DNA from: Streptomyces parvulus
GTDB taxonomy: Bacteria > Actinomycetota > Actinomycetes > Streptomycetales > Streptomycetaceae
Reading direction: 5' to 3'
DNA: 64,000 bases
Assembly (NCBI RefSeq): GCF_014648855.1
Contig: NZ_BMRX01000009.1
Coordinates: 186,001-250,000, forward strand
Part shown: positions 52,257 to 61,102 of the stretch, piece after piece
How the letters are laid out: each line of letters opens with the position of its first letter
How positions within the stretch are numbered: position 1 is the first letter of the stretch
Notes under the pieces: generated by a model
What the model was told of the DNA's origin: nothing
The model's database searches: none
Seen by the model: the letters and a program-made list of their open reading frames with translations, nothing else
Program-made: the position numbers and the translations under genes

Positions 52257-53258
52257 GTGGCCGGGTCGTCCAGGAACGAGCAGCGCATAGGCCTGCTGAA
52301 CGGCTTCGCGGCGTACGGGATGTGGGGGCTCGTCCCACTGTTCTGGCCGCTGCTCAAGCCGGCCGGTGCCGGGGAGATCCTCGCCCACCGGATGGCGTGG
52401 TCCCTCGTCTTCGTCGCCGTCGCGCTGCTCTTCGTACGGCGCTGGTCCTGGGCGGGCGAGCTGCTGCGGCAGCCGCGCCGGCTCGGCCTGGTCACCGTGG
52501 CCGCCGCAGTGATCACCGTGAACTGGGGCATCTACATCTGGGCCGTGAACAGCGGCCACGTGGTCGAGGCCTCGCTCGGGTACTTCATCAACCCGCTGGT
52601 CACCATCGCGATGGGCGTGCTCCTGCTCAAGGAGCGGCTGCGGCCCGTCCAGTGGGCGGCCGTCGGCACCGGATTCGCCGCCGTCGTGGTGCTCACCGTC
52701 GGCTACGGGCAGCCCCCGTGGATCTCCCTGTGCCTCGCCTTCTCCTTCGCCACCTACGGCCTGGTGAAGAAGAAGGTCAACCTCGGCGGCGTGGAGTCGC
52801 TGGCCGCCGAGACGGCGATCCAGTTCCTGCCCGCGCTCGGCTACGTGCTGTGGCTGTCGGCGCAGGGTGACTCGACCTTCACCACCGAGGGCGCCGGGCA
52901 CGCCGTCCTGCTGGCCGCGACCGGCCTGGTCACCGCGGTCCCGCTGGTCTGCTTCGGCGCGGCCGCGATCCGCGTGCCGCTGTCCACCCTCGGGCTGCTG
53001 CAGTACCTGGCGCCGGTCTTCCAGTTCCTCCTCGGCATCTTCTACTTCGGCGAGGCCATGCCGCCCGAGCGCTGGGCCGGCTTCGCCCTGGTCTGGCTGG
53101 CGCTGTCGCTGCTCACCTGGGACGCGCTGCGCACGGCCCGCCGGACCGCGCGGGCGCTCCGGGAGCAGCTGGCCCGCACGGGCGCGGGCGTGCCGCCGGT
53201 CAAGGACGGCGACGCGGCGCGGGAGTCCGGCGATTCCGTTGCCCGCTCGGCGACGTAG
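52257..53258 (+). CDS. rarD: EamA/RarD family transporter
   Basis: 333 aa with ten hydrophobic helices in two EamA repeats. The RarD signature is near the N-terminus (NGFAAYGMWGLVPLFWPLLK, EILAHRMAWSLVFVAVALLF), and the second repeat has PLSTLGLLQYLAPVFQFLLG. Homologues confer chloramphenicol sensitivity changes in E. coli and are thought to move small metabolites; the substrate is unknown. Start is GTG 52257, with GAGAAGGAGG upstream. Confidence 0.88.
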   Translation: MAGSSRNEQRIGLLNGFAAYGMWGLVPLFWPLLKPAGAGEILAHRMAWSLVFVAVALLFVRRWSWAGELLRQPRRLGLVTVAAAVITVNWGIYIWAVNSGHVVEASLGYFINPLVTIAMGVLLLKERLRPVQWAAVGTGFAAVVVLTVGYGQPPWISLCLAFSFATYGLVKKKVNLGGVESLAAETAIQFLPALGYVLWLSAQGDSTFTTEGAGHAVLLAATGLVTAVPLVCFGAAAIRVPLSTLGLLQYLAPVFQFLLGIFYFGEAMPPERWAGFALVWLALSLLTWDALRTARRTARALREQLARTGAGVPPVKDGDAARESGDSVARSAT

Positions 53259-53274
53259 CCCCTATGACTGGTCC

Positions 53275-53745
53275 ATGACCTCGACACCGCGCCCCGCCCC
53301 CCTGCACTACAAGATCGTCGTCGACGCACTCGCCCCGCACGCGCAGGCGGAGTTCTGGTCCGCCGCCCTGCACTACGACGTGGAGGACCACAGCCCGCTC
53401 ATCGGGAAGCTGCTGGGCCTCGGCGCCGTCCCGGAGGAGCTGACCCTGGAGTCCCACGGCCGCCGCGCCTGGCGCGACCTGGCGGCCGTACGCCACCCCG
53501 ACGACCCCTACGACGAGGAGAACGGCGCCGGGCTGGGACGGCGGCTGCTCTTCCAGCGGGTGCCGGAGGCCAAGACCGTCAAGAACCGGGTCCACCTCGA
53601 CGTGCACGCGCGGGAGGGGGAGCGGGAGGACGAGGTGCGCCGGCTGGAGGCGCTGGGCGCGGGCGTACTGCGGCGGGTGCGCGAGCAGGGCGGGGAGTGG
53701 GTGGTGATGGCGGATCCCGAGGGGAACGAGTTCTGCGTCCACTAG
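53275..53745 (+). CDS. VOC/glyoxalase superfamily protein
   Basis: 156 aa. The metal site typical of the vicinal-oxygen-chelate fold is visible as LHYKIVVDALAPHAQAEFWS at the start, VHLDVHAREG in the middle and MADPEGNEFCVH at the C-terminus, the usual His/Glu positions of an antibiotic-resistance or dioxygenase-like VOC module. It follows rarD by 16 bases on the same strand. No substrate can be assigned. Confidence 0.82.
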   Translation: MTSTPRPAPLHYKIVVDALAPHAQAEFWSAALHYDVEDHSPLIGKLLGLGAVPEELTLESHGRRAWRDLAAVRHPDDPYDEENGAGLGRRLLFQRVPEAKTVKNRVHLDVHAREGEREDEVRRLEALGAGVLRRVREQGGEWVVMADPEGNEFCVH

Positions 53746-53920
53746 GCCGTGTCCGCGGCACCCGTGCCGCGCACCGTGCGGCCCGGGGCTTCCGATATCC
53801 GCGACGCCCTGGCCGAATAGCGGTCTTGACGCGCGGTCAGTCCCGGCCACACCATCCAGGCACCCCATTCACTGTGGAGTTCCCTCCCCAGGGACTCCCT
53901 AGGAATTCGGAGCCCCCCAC

Positions 53921-54895
53921 ATGAAGCTCCCCTTCTCCGGGCGCGCGCTGACGGCCGGTGCCGTCGCGGTCGTCACACTGGCGGCCGGCGGTTCCGTGGC
54001 CGGCGTCGCCTCGGCCGCCGACCGGTCCGGGCCCGCCCCGGGCACCGCGGCCGTGGCCGCCGCGCCCGACCTGCCGATAGCCAACGTCAAGGCCCACCTG
54101 TCCCAGTTCCAGTCGATAGCCACGGCGAACGGCGGCAACCGCGCCCACGGCCGTCCCGGCTACAAGGCCTCGCTCGACTACGTGAAGGCCAAGCTCGACG
54201 CGGCCGGATTCACCACCCGCATCCAGCAGTTCACCGCCTCCGGACGCACCGGGTACAACCTGATAGCCGACTGGCCCGGCGGCGACGCGAATCAGGTTGT
54301 CATGGCCGGGTCACATTTGGACAGCGTCACCTCCGGACCCGGCATCAACGACAACGGCTCCGGCTCCGCGGCCGTCCTGGAGACCGCGCTCGCCGTCGCC
54401 CGGTCCGGCTTCAAGCCCGCCAAGCACCTGCGCTTCGCCTGGTGGGGCGCGGAGGAGCTGGGTCTCGTCGGGTCCCGCTACTACGTCAACAGCCTCCCCT
54501 CCGCCGACCGCGCGAAGATCGACGGCTACCTGAACTTCGACATGATCGGCTCACCCAACCCCGGCTACTTCGTCTACGACGACGACCCGGTCATCGAGAA
54601 GACGTTCAAGGACTACTTCGCCGGGCTCGGCGTCGCCACGGAGATCGAGACCGAGGGCGACGGCCGCTCGGACCACGCGCCCTTCAAGAACGCGGGCGTC
54701 CCCGTCGGCGGCCTCTTCAGCGGCGCCGACTACCGCAAGACGTCCGCCCAGGCGGCCAAGTGGGGCGGCACCGCCGGCCAGCCCTTCGACCGCTGCTACC
54801 ACTCGTCCTGCGACACCACCGCCAACATCAACGACACGGCCCTGGACCGCAACGGCGACGCCATCGCGCACGCGATCTGGGCGCTGTCGCAGTAG
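53921..54895 (+). CDS. Secreted M28 zinc aminopeptidase, Streptomyces griseus aminopeptidase type
   Basis: 324-aa preproenzyme. A signal peptide of about 30 residues (LTAGAVAVVTLAAGGSVAGV) is followed by a short pro-segment; the mature enzyme should start at Ala48 (APDLPIANVKAHLSQFQSIA), which matches the known N-terminus of the S. griseus enzyme. With that offset every metal residue aligns: His132, Asp144, Glu178/Glu179, Asp207 and His294, and Cys292-Cys297 can form the known disulfide. It removes hydrophobic N-terminal residues from peptides outside the cell. Confidence 0.93.
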   Translation: MKLPFSGRALTAGAVAVVTLAAGGSVAGVASAADRSGPAPGTAAVAAAPDLPIANVKAHLSQFQSIATANGGNRAHGRPGYKASLDYVKAKLDAAGFTTRIQQFTASGRTGYNLIADWPGGDANQVVMAGSHLDSVTSGPGINDNGSGSAAVLETALAVARSGFKPAKHLRFAWWGAEELGLVGSRYYVNSLPSADRAKIDGYLNFDMIGSPNPGYFVYDDDPVIEKTFKDYFAGLGVATEIETEGDGRSDHAPFKNAGVPVGGLFSGADYRKTSAQAAKWGGTAGQPFDRCYHSSCDTTANINDTALDRNGDAIAHAIWALSQ

Positions 54896-54930
54896 TACGC
54901 CCACGGTGGAGCGGGTCCGTCCGCCCCACT

Positions 54931-54946
54931 ACGGGGCCGGCCCCGT
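54931..54946. terminator. Palindrome between converging aminopeptidase and TPR genes
   Basis: Perfect 16-bp palindrome ACGGGGCCGGCCCCGT between the aminopeptidase stop (54895) and the TPR gene stop (54951). It could act as a weak bidirectional terminator. Confidence 0.45.
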
Positions 54947-54950
54947 CCGC

Positions 54951-56402
54951 TCAGCCGGCCTGGGCGCGGGCGCGTTCGGCGAGGCGGCCCATGCGGGTGC
55001 GGGCGGACTCCAGCTGCTCGGCGTCCTCGGCCGCCGGGCCCTCCTCGGCGGCGAGTTCGCCCCACAGGCCGACCAGGTCCCGCCCCAGCTCCATGCCCCG
55101 CTCGGGGTCGCGCACGGCACGCCAGGCGGTCGCCGCGCTCTGGACGTTGCCGTACGCGGCCTCCGCGTCGCCCGCGCGGCGGTGTATCCGGGCCAGGTCC
55201 AGGGAGAGGACGCAGGCCCGGTCGGGGTCGCCGGACAGGTAGGCGATGTAGGCGGTGAGTTCACGGAGCCGGAGTACCTCGGGGTGCTCCGGCCCCAGCG
55301 TCCGCGAGGCCTCCGTCACCGCCTGCTCCGCGAGCTGCGCGGCGTCCCGGGTGCGTCCCTCCTTGACGGCCTCGTTCACCCGCGCCGTCGGCTCCGCGAG
55401 CAGCGCCGGGGCGGTGGAGTCACCGGGCGCGGTGAGCGGACCGTCCCCGAGCACGGCTTCGGCCACGGCGTCGAAACCGCGGGCGGGGGTCGGCCTGGGG
55501 TCGGGGTCGGCGAACGCCCCGGCGTCGGCGACGGGTTCGTGCCCGGCGAGGGGCCGGGGTCCACCGACGGGACGTGGAGCGGCGGCGGGAGACGGGACGG
55601 CCGAGGGGGGCGGCGGGACGGCGGCGGGAGCGGACGCGGCCGCGGGACGGGTTCCGGAACCGGACCGCGACGGCTCGCCCGCCGGCGGTCCGCTCACCGG
55701 CATCCCGGGCCCGTGCTCCCCGGCCGCCGGGGAAGCCCCGCGCCCCGCACCGGCCCCCGGCCCGCCCGCGGACCCGTACCCCGTGCCCGCGAACGGCCCG
55801 GCGGGCTCCCGCGGCACCGCGCCCGCGTCACCACCGGCCCCGTCCATCCGCGGCGGCGGTCCGAACACCCCCGTCGGCGGCGCCACCGTGCCCGGCGCGC
55901 TCAGGTCGGCGGCGCTCGGCAGGGCGCCCGAGGTAAAGGTCGGCGGCGAGTCGGCGGAAGGCACCGCACCGGGCTCGGACGCCTCTGGCAGCGGGGCCGC
56001 GGGGGCACTCTCCGGTACGCCCTCCAGCGGGCGCAGGACCTGCGTGACCCGGTCCCCGCCCGGCGTCCCCTCCCGCGCGGGCGCGGTCGGCACCGGGTCG
56101 GCGGCGAGGTGGCTGGAGCCGTCCGGATCGACCCGGAGCGGGACGGAGTAGCCGATGCGCCGGTCGTGGACGGTGGCGAGGACGGGCCGCCCGACGGCGA
56201 GGGCGAGGCGGTGGAGGCGGTTCAGGACGGCGTTCTGGATCTCCTCGCCGGGCGCCGCGACGATCGTCGCGCCGTCGACCGTGGCGGTCCGCGCGCCCGA
56301 GGCGGTCTCCGGCACGCGCACGTCGATCGGCGTCGCCGCGGGCTCCGGCGAGCGCTCGGCGCGCTCGTGCTCCCGCTGCTCTTCGCGGCCGAGTCGAGAC
56401 AT
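54951..56402 (-). CDS. Tetratricopeptide-repeat protein with Pro/Ala-rich linker
   Basis: 483 aa. Residues 1-130 form a small folded N-terminal region (IDVRVPETASGARTATVDGA, HRLALAVGRPVLATVHDRRI). Residues 130-310 are a Pro/Ala/Gly-rich linker with no predicted fold. The C-terminal 170 residues contain TPR-like helices (VNEAVKEGRTRDAAQLAEQA; LGPEHPEVLRLRELTAYIAY; ACVLSLDLARIHRRAGDAEA). The GPEHPEVL motif recurs in actinobacterial TPR regulators. It is divergent from the Walker-motif protein at 56630, and the pair resembles gene pairs I recall from other Streptomyces, function unknown. Confidence 0.75.
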   Translation of the reverse strand: MSRLGREEQREHERAERSPEPAATPIDVRVPETASGARTATVDGATIVAAPGEEIQNAVLNRLHRLALAVGRPVLATVHDRRIGYSVPLRVDPDGSSHLAADPVPTAPAREGTPGGDRVTQVLRPLEGVPESAPAAPLPEASEPGAVPSADSPPTFTSGALPSAADLSAPGTVAPPTGVFGPPPRMDGAGGDAGAVPREPAGPFAGTGYGSAGGPGAGAGRGASPAAGEHGPGMPVSGPPAGEPSRSGSGTRPAAASAPAAVPPPPSAVPSPAAAPRPVGGPRPLAGHEPVADAGAFADPDPRPTPARGFDAVAEAVLGDGPLTAPGDSTAPALLAEPTARVNEAVKEGRTRDAAQLAEQAVTEASRTLGPEHPEVLRLRELTAYIAYLSGDPDRACVLSLDLARIHRRAGDAEAAYGNVQSAATAWRAVRDPERGMELGRDLVGLWGELAAEEGPAAEDAEQLESARTRMGRLAERARAQAG

Positions 56403-56629
56403 CGTTCCCCCACTCTTCGGCGGCTTCAGTCGGCGGTCCCGTGTTCCTGCCGTCCAGAGCCTGTCATGCCAGTCGTGCACCTGCCGTCGAGTCTCTCCGC
56501 TCGCCCCCGGTTCTCACGTCACCGGGGTGTCACAGGCTCGTTCCAGGAGGTCACGCCGGTGCCGGCGGGTCGGCGGGGGCGAACGGGCGGGGTGCGTGAG
56601 CGGGCCGGTGAGCGGGCAGGCGGTGAGGC

Positions 56630-57244
56630 ATGCGACAGGGACCGGAGATCTGGATCCGCGGCCCGGTGGCGGGGCCCGAGCCGCTGCCGCCGCCGGCCGC
56701 CGCCGACGCGCTCCCCGCCACCGGGGCACCCCCGGCCCCCGACGTGCCACCTGCCCCCGACATGCCGCCTGCCCCCGGGGCGCCGCCCGCCCCCGCCCAG
56801 GCGCCCGCCGCCGACCGGGCGCCCGCCCCCGTCCAAGCGCCCGGCTTCTCCTGGATCGGCGCGCACGGCGGCGCGGGGGTCTCCACGCTCGCCGGGGTGT
56901 ACGGCGGGCGCGACTGCGGGCAGAGCTGGCCCGGCCCCGGCGATCCGCCGTCGGTGCTGCTGGTGGCCCGCACGCACGCCGCTGGACTCACGGCCGCCGG
57001 GCGGGCGGTGGAGGAGTTCCGGCTCGGCCGCGCCCCGGCCGGCGTCAGACTCGACGCCGTCGTGCTCGTCGCGGACGCCCCCGGACGGCTCCCCCGGCCG
57101 CTCGCGCAGCGCGTGCGGCTGCTCGAATCGGCCGTGGACGTCCACCGCGTACCGTGGGTGCCCGCCTGGCGCCTGGACGGCACCCAGGACGCGCCGCCCC
57201 GCGGGACGGAGTCGCTGGTCAGCCGCATGCGCCGGGCGCGCTGA
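56630..57244 (+). CDS. P-loop-like protein with altered Walker A and Pro/Ala-rich N-terminus
   Basis: 204 aa. Residues 1-70 are proline/alanine-rich with repeated PPAP units. The rest has an N-terminal strand and SWIGAHGGAGVSTLAGVYGG, placed like the deviant Walker A of MinD/ParA/CpaE-type ATPases, but without lysine at either expected position. LLVARTHAAGLTAAGRAVEE and LDAVVLVADAPGRLPR sit where the Walker B strand would be. This makes a nucleotide-binding but non-hydrolysing TadZ-like role possible. Divergent from the TPR gene. Confidence 0.68.
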   Translation: MRQGPEIWIRGPVAGPEPLPPPAAADALPATGAPPAPDVPPAPDMPPAPGAPPAPAQAPAADRAPAPVQAPGFSWIGAHGGAGVSTLAGVYGGRDCGQSWPGPGDPPSVLLVARTHAAGLTAAGRAVEEFRLGRAPAGVRLDAVVLVADAPGRLPRPLAQRVRLLESAVDVHRVPWVPAWRLDGTQDAPPRGTESLVSRMRRAR

Positions 57245-57300
57245 GGCGCGCGGACCGCCCCGGGACCGGCACACGGACACCTCCTGCGCATGCACACGCA

Positions 57301-57328
57301 TGGACATTTAAATGCGTACGCATATAAT
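57301..57328 (+). promoter_or_regulatory. Promoter of the flavin reductase gene with operator palindrome
   Basis: TGGACA (57301-57306) and a perfect TATAAT (57323-57328) with 16-bp spacing. The spacer holds the 12-bp palindrome ATGCGTACGCAT (57312-57323), and CATTTAAATG (57305-57314) is a second dyad. A bound repressor would block RNA polymerase directly. AT-rich sequence like this is unusual for the window. Confidence 0.68.
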
Positions 57329-57373
57329 GCATGTGCTGGTATCCGCTCTCCGCCGATCATTCCAGGGGTCACC

Positions 57374-57970
57374 ATGACGCGCCGCTTTCTCTTCCTGCTG
57401 GGCAGCAGCCGCCCGGACGGCAACACCGAACTGCTCACCCGCCGCGCCGCCGAACAGCTCCCCGCGGACGTCGAGCAGCGCTGGATCGACCTCGCCCGGC
57501 ACCCGCTGCCCGACTTCGAGGACCTGCGGCACGACAGCGACCACACCCGCCCCACGGAGGGCAACGCCCGGCTGCTGCTCGACGCCACGCTCGACGCGAC
57601 CGACCTCGTGATCGCCTCGCCGCTGTACTGGTACTCGGTGTCCACGCCGGTCAAGCACTACCTCGACCACTGGTCGGGCTGGCTGCGCACGCCCGGCCTC
57701 GACTTCAAGGCGACCCTGGCCGGCCGCACCCTGTGGGGCGTCACCGCGCTGGCGCACGAGGAGCAGGAGGTCGCCGACCCGCTGATCGGCACCCTCCACC
57801 TCACCGCGGCCTTCATGGGCATGCACTTCGGCGGCGTACTGCTCGGCAACGGCAGCCGGCCCGGCGACGTGCTGCGGGACGCGGACGCGCTGGGCCGCGC
57901 GGAGACCTTCTTCGCCCGTGAGGCACCGCTCGCCCGCTTCCCGTACGAGAAGGAGCCGGCCGCCGTCTGA
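57374..57970 (+). CDS. NAD(P)H-dependent FMN reductase/flavodoxin-like protein
   Basis: 198 aa. The flavin phosphate-binding loop is LFLLGSSRPDGNTELLTRRA and the second flavin segment is ASPLYWYSVSTPVKHYLDHW, followed by the C-terminal GVLLGNGSRPGDVLRDADAL. This is the flavodoxin-like NAD(P)H:quinone/FMN oxidoreductase family. Redox or xenobiotic response is likely, given the repressible-looking promoter 46 bp upstream. No regulator gene is next to it. Confidence 0.88.
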   Translation: MTRRFLFLLGSSRPDGNTELLTRRAAEQLPADVEQRWIDLARHPLPDFEDLRHDSDHTRPTEGNARLLLDATLDATDLVIASPLYWYSVSTPVKHYLDHWSGWLRTPGLDFKATLAGRTLWGVTALAHEEQEVADPLIGTLHLTAAFMGMHFGGVLLGNGSRPGDVLRDADALGRAETFFAREAPLARFPYEKEPAAV

Positions 57971-57987
57971 GGACTCGGACGGAACGC

Positions 57988-58881
57988 CTACGCGGTGATG
58001 TCCTTCGCCGTGAACCGCGCCCAGGCCGCCGAGCCGAAGACGGCCGCGTAGAGCGCCTGGAGGCCCAGGTTGCGCACGAGGTCGTCCCAGTAGACCGGTT
58101 CGCGCATCAGGTCGGCGAAGGACAGCCAGTAGTGCGAGAAGAAGTACGGCTGGAGCGCGTCCAGCTGCGGGATCTGGTCGAGGATCTGGACCGTGATCAG
58201 CAGCCCGACGGTGGTCGCCATCGCCCCGATGCCGCTGCCCGTCAGGGTCGAGACGAACAGGCCGAGGGCCGCGAACCCGACCAGTGAGGCGGCCACCACC
58301 AGGGCGATCAGCAGGGCCCGGCCCAGTCCCTCGGCGTAGCCGATCCGGGTGCCGGAGATGGTGGTCAGGTCGCCCAGCGGGAAGAGCAGCGCCCCCACCG
58401 CCAGCGCCGAGACGGCGACCACCAGGGTGGCCGCGAGGCAGAAGGCCATCACGGCGGCGTACTTGGTGAGCAGCAGCCGGGTGCGGCCGGCCGGAGCGAC
58501 CAGCAGGTAGCGCAGCGTGCCCGCGCTCGATTCACCGGCGATCGCGTCGCCCGCGACGACGCCGACGGCCATCGGGAGGAAGAACGGCAGCGTCGCGGCG
58601 AGCGCGGTGAAGACCAGGAACAGGCCGTTGTTGCTGATCTGCGAGATGAAGGCGGGGCCCTCGCCACCGCCGCCGGACGGCCCGTCGCCGGTCTCGATCT
58701 TCACGGCGATGCCCACCAGGACCGGCACGGCCGCCAGGACGCCCAGCAGGGCGAGGGTGCGCCAGCGCCGGAAGGTGATCAGCAGTTCGCCGCGCAGCAG
58801 GCCGAGGGACCACAGCGGGTTCGGCGTGCGCGCCGCCTCCGGCGTCCCGGACCCCGCGGTCTCCGGCTCAGCCCGCGACAT
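57988..58881 (-). CDS. ABC-2 type transporter permease
   Basis: 297 aa with six hydrophobic helices. N-terminal ABC-2 features: LRGELLITFRRWRTLALLGV and the GDAIAGESSAGTLRYLLVAP segment typical of bacitracin/heterocyst-type exporters. The ATG overlaps the ATPase stop by 14 bases. It works with the adjacent ATP-binding protein; the LolA-like protein upstream in the operon may be the substrate-binding or accessory component. The substrate is unknown. Confidence 0.88.
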   Translation of the reverse strand: MSRAEPETAGSGTPEAARTPNPLWSLGLLRGELLITFRRWRTLALLGVLAAVPVLVGIAVKIETGDGPSGGGGEGPAFISQISNNGLFLVFTALAATLPFFLPMAVGVVAGDAIAGESSAGTLRYLLVAPAGRTRLLLTKYAAVMAFCLAATLVVAVSALAVGALLFPLGDLTTISGTRIGYAEGLGRALLIALVVAASLVGFAALGLFVSTLTGSGIGAMATTVGLLITVQILDQIPQLDALQPYFFSHYWLSFADLMREPVYWDDLVRNLGLQALYAAVFGSAAWARFTAKDITA

Positions 58882-59842
58882 CGAATCCCTCCCCGGTCAG
58901 GGCCACGAACGCGTCCTCCAGGGAGGCCCGTTCCAGCGCGAAGCCGCGGACCCGGACGCCCGCCGCGACCAGGGCGGCGTTGACCTCGGCCGGGTCGCGG
59001 TCCGGGGGTTCGGCGGTCACCCGGTCCTCGGCGATCACCACGTCCCCGGCGCCCTGCTCCTTCAGCACCCGCGCCGCCTCCCCCGCGTCGGGCGTCGTCA
59101 CCACCAGCCGGCCGCGCGCGCCCGCCGACAGGTCGGCCACCGCGCCCTGGATGATCAGGCGGCCCCGGGCCATCACGGCGGCGTGCGTGCAGACCTGCTC
59201 GATCTCGTCCAGCAGGTGCGAGGAGAGGAAGACGGTGGTGCCGTCGGAGGCGAGTTCGCGCACCAGCGTGCGGATCTCGCGCATGCCCTGCGGGTCGAGC
59301 CCGTTGGTCGGCTCGTCCAGGACCAGCAGGCGGCGCGGCTGGAGGAGCGCGGCGGCGAGGCCGAGCCGCTGCTTCATGCCGAGCGAGTACGCCTTCGCCT
59401 TCTTGCCGGCGGCCGCCGCGAGCCCCACCCGGTCCAGCGCCGCGGCGACGCGCTCGCGCCGGGTGCGCGGGTCGGCGGTGGGGTCGGCCTCGTCGTAGCG
59501 GAGCAGGTTGTCGCGGCCGGAGAGGAAGCCGTACAGGGCCGGGCCCTCGATGAGGGCGCCGACCCTGGGCAGCACCGTGCGCGCCGCGTGCGGCATGGGC
59601 CGGCCGAGGACCCGGGCGCTGCCCGCGGTCGGTCCGATCAGGCCCATCAGCATGCGGATGGTGGTGGTCTTGCCGGAGCCGTTGGGGCCGAGGAAGCCGA
59701 AGACGCTGCCCGCCGGGACGGTCAGGTCGAGCCCGTCGACGGCGAGCTGTCCGCCGCGGTAGCGCTTGGTGAGCCCGCGGGTGGAGATGACGGCGTCGTC
59801 CGCCCGCTCGGGCTCCGGCTCCGTGACGGACGGTCCGGCCAT
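58868..59842 (-). CDS. ABC transporter ATP-binding protein
   Basis: 324 aa. Walker A GPNGSGKTTTIRMLMGL, signature YSLGMKQRLGLAAALLQPRR, Walker B LLVLDEPTNGLDPQG and switch His in SSHLLDEIEQV are all intact, so it should be an active ATPase. The C-terminal domain (residues 235-324) is typical of CcmA/NatA-like exporters. It ends 14 bases into the permease gene and begins 45 bases after the LolA-like gene. Confidence 0.94.
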   Translation of the reverse strand: MAGPSVTEPEPERADDAVISTRGLTKRYRGGQLAVDGLDLTVPAGSVFGFLGPNGSGKTTTIRMLMGLIGPTAGSARVLGRPMPHAARTVLPRVGALIEGPALYGFLSGRDNLLRYDEADPTADPRTRRERVAAALDRVGLAAAAGKKAKAYSLGMKQRLGLAAALLQPRRLLVLDEPTNGLDPQGMREIRTLVRELASDGTTVFLSSHLLDEIEQVCTHAAVMARGRLIIQGAVADLSAGARGRLVVTTPDAGEAARVLKEQGAGDVVIAEDRVTAEPPDRDPAEVNAALVAAGVRVRGFALERASLEDAFVALTGEGFDVAG

Positions 59843-59887
59843 CGGCTTCCTCTCCCGTGCCTCTTGTCGTACGGAAAGGCCGCTCCG

Positions 59888-61102
59888 CTACTTCGCGGCG
59901 TCCGCCGCCTTCACCAGCGCGTCCTTGGTGACCGCACCGGCGTAGACCTTGCCGTCCTCGGTGATCAGGGCGTTGACCAGGCGGGTCTTGAAGACCGTGC
60001 CGGAGCCGAAGTCGCCCTTGACCTGGTCGCCGAGGGAGCCGAGGAAGCCGCCGAGGTCGCCACCCGCCTCGGCACCCGTGGGCAGGCCCTGGCCGCCGGT
60101 GTCGAACGCGGCGATCGAGTTCCAGCCCTCGCCGATGACCTTCAGGCCGTCCAGCTCCTTGGCGAGGTCGCCCTCGGCCTTGCGCCCGGGCTCCGGGGCC
60201 TTGGCGGCCTTCTCGTCGGCCTCGGTCACCTTCGCGCCCTTGGGCGGGGCGAAGTCGAACGTCGACGCGTCCGGCTTCGCGAAGCTGACCTTGGTGAAGC
60301 CCGCGTCGACGACGGCGGCGCCGCCGCTCGCCGGGGTCAGCGTGAACTTCAGCGGGGTGCCGGTCTCGGCGTCCACGGCGACGGTGACCGCACCGACCGT
60401 GGAGCCCTTCTGCCTGGGCTCGACGACCAGCCGGTACGCGTCGCGCCCGGCCACCTGGGCGGTGCCGGCGACCTTGACCGAGGTGGTGTCGTCGATGGCC
60501 TTCAGGGCCTGGTCGGCGAAGTCCTTCGGGGTGGCCGGCACGTCCTTCTCGGGCCGCTCCCCACCCTCCTGGGTGGAGTGGTAGACCTCGTTGGACTTGC
60601 TGTCGTAGCCCCAGACGTCCTTGCCGTCGTGGATGAGGCTGTACTCGGCGGCGTCCTCCAGCAGCGACACCTTCTGCCGGTCGGGGCCGTCGGCCGCGAC
60701 CCGCAGGGTGTGGGAGCCGGACGCCAGCTCGGTGAGCTTGGCCGAGGGGTCGGCCGACGAGCCGCCGTCCTTCCCGCCCCCGCCCGGACCGCCGGCCATG
60801 CCCGACATCATGCCGCTCTCCAGGCCGCCGAGGTCCGGGAGGCCCAGGTCGGTGCTGATCCGGACGGTGCCGGAGAGCTGCTGGACGTCCGACTCGGCGA
60901 TCTTCTGGACGAGTTCCTCCGCCGTGACCTTCGGCAGGTCGGGGTCGCCGGAGTCGGCGAGCGCGGGGACCAGGCCGATCGTCGCGGCCGCGAGTCCCAT
61001 CACCGCGACCGGGACGACGTACCGCGCGGCCCTGCTCCGTCCGCCGCCCGGCTCCTCGCCCGCCCCGGCGGTCGTGTTGTCGTCGGAATCGATCGGTGCC
61101 AT
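59888..61102 (-). CDS. LolA/RseB-like envelope protein, membrane anchored
   Basis: 404 aa. An N-terminal membrane anchor (AARYVVPVAVMGLAAATIGL) is followed by a LolA/RseB-type half-barrel domain: VTAEELVQKIAESDVQQLSG, VRISTDLGLPDLGGLESG, LRVAADGPDRQKVSLLEDAA, YRLVVEPRQKGSTVGAVTVA. The start ATG 61102 has GGAGGTAGGG upstream. RseB and LolA bind acylated proteins; linkage to an ABC-2 exporter suggests lipoprotein or lipid handling. It is the first gene of the three-gene operon. In the 286 bp before it two CTCGTTCACCCG copies sit 19 bp apart. Confidence 0.84.
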   Translation of the reverse strand: MAPIDSDDNTTAGAGEEPGGGRSRAARYVVPVAVMGLAAATIGLVPALADSGDPDLPKVTAEELVQKIAESDVQQLSGTVRISTDLGLPDLGGLESGMMSGMAGGPGGGGKDGGSSADPSAKLTELASGSHTLRVAADGPDRQKVSLLEDAAEYSLIHDGKDVWGYDSKSNEVYHSTQEGGERPEKDVPATPKDFADQALKAIDDTTSVKVAGTAQVAGRDAYRLVVEPRQKGSTVGAVTVAVDAETGTPLKFTLTPASGGAAVVDAGFTKVSFAKPDASTFDFAPPKGAKVTEADEKAAKAPEPGRKAEGDLAKELDGLKVIGEGWNSIAAFDTGGQGLPTGAEAGGDLGGFLGSLGDQVKGDFGSGTVFKTRLVNALITEDGKVYAGAVTKDALVKAADAAK

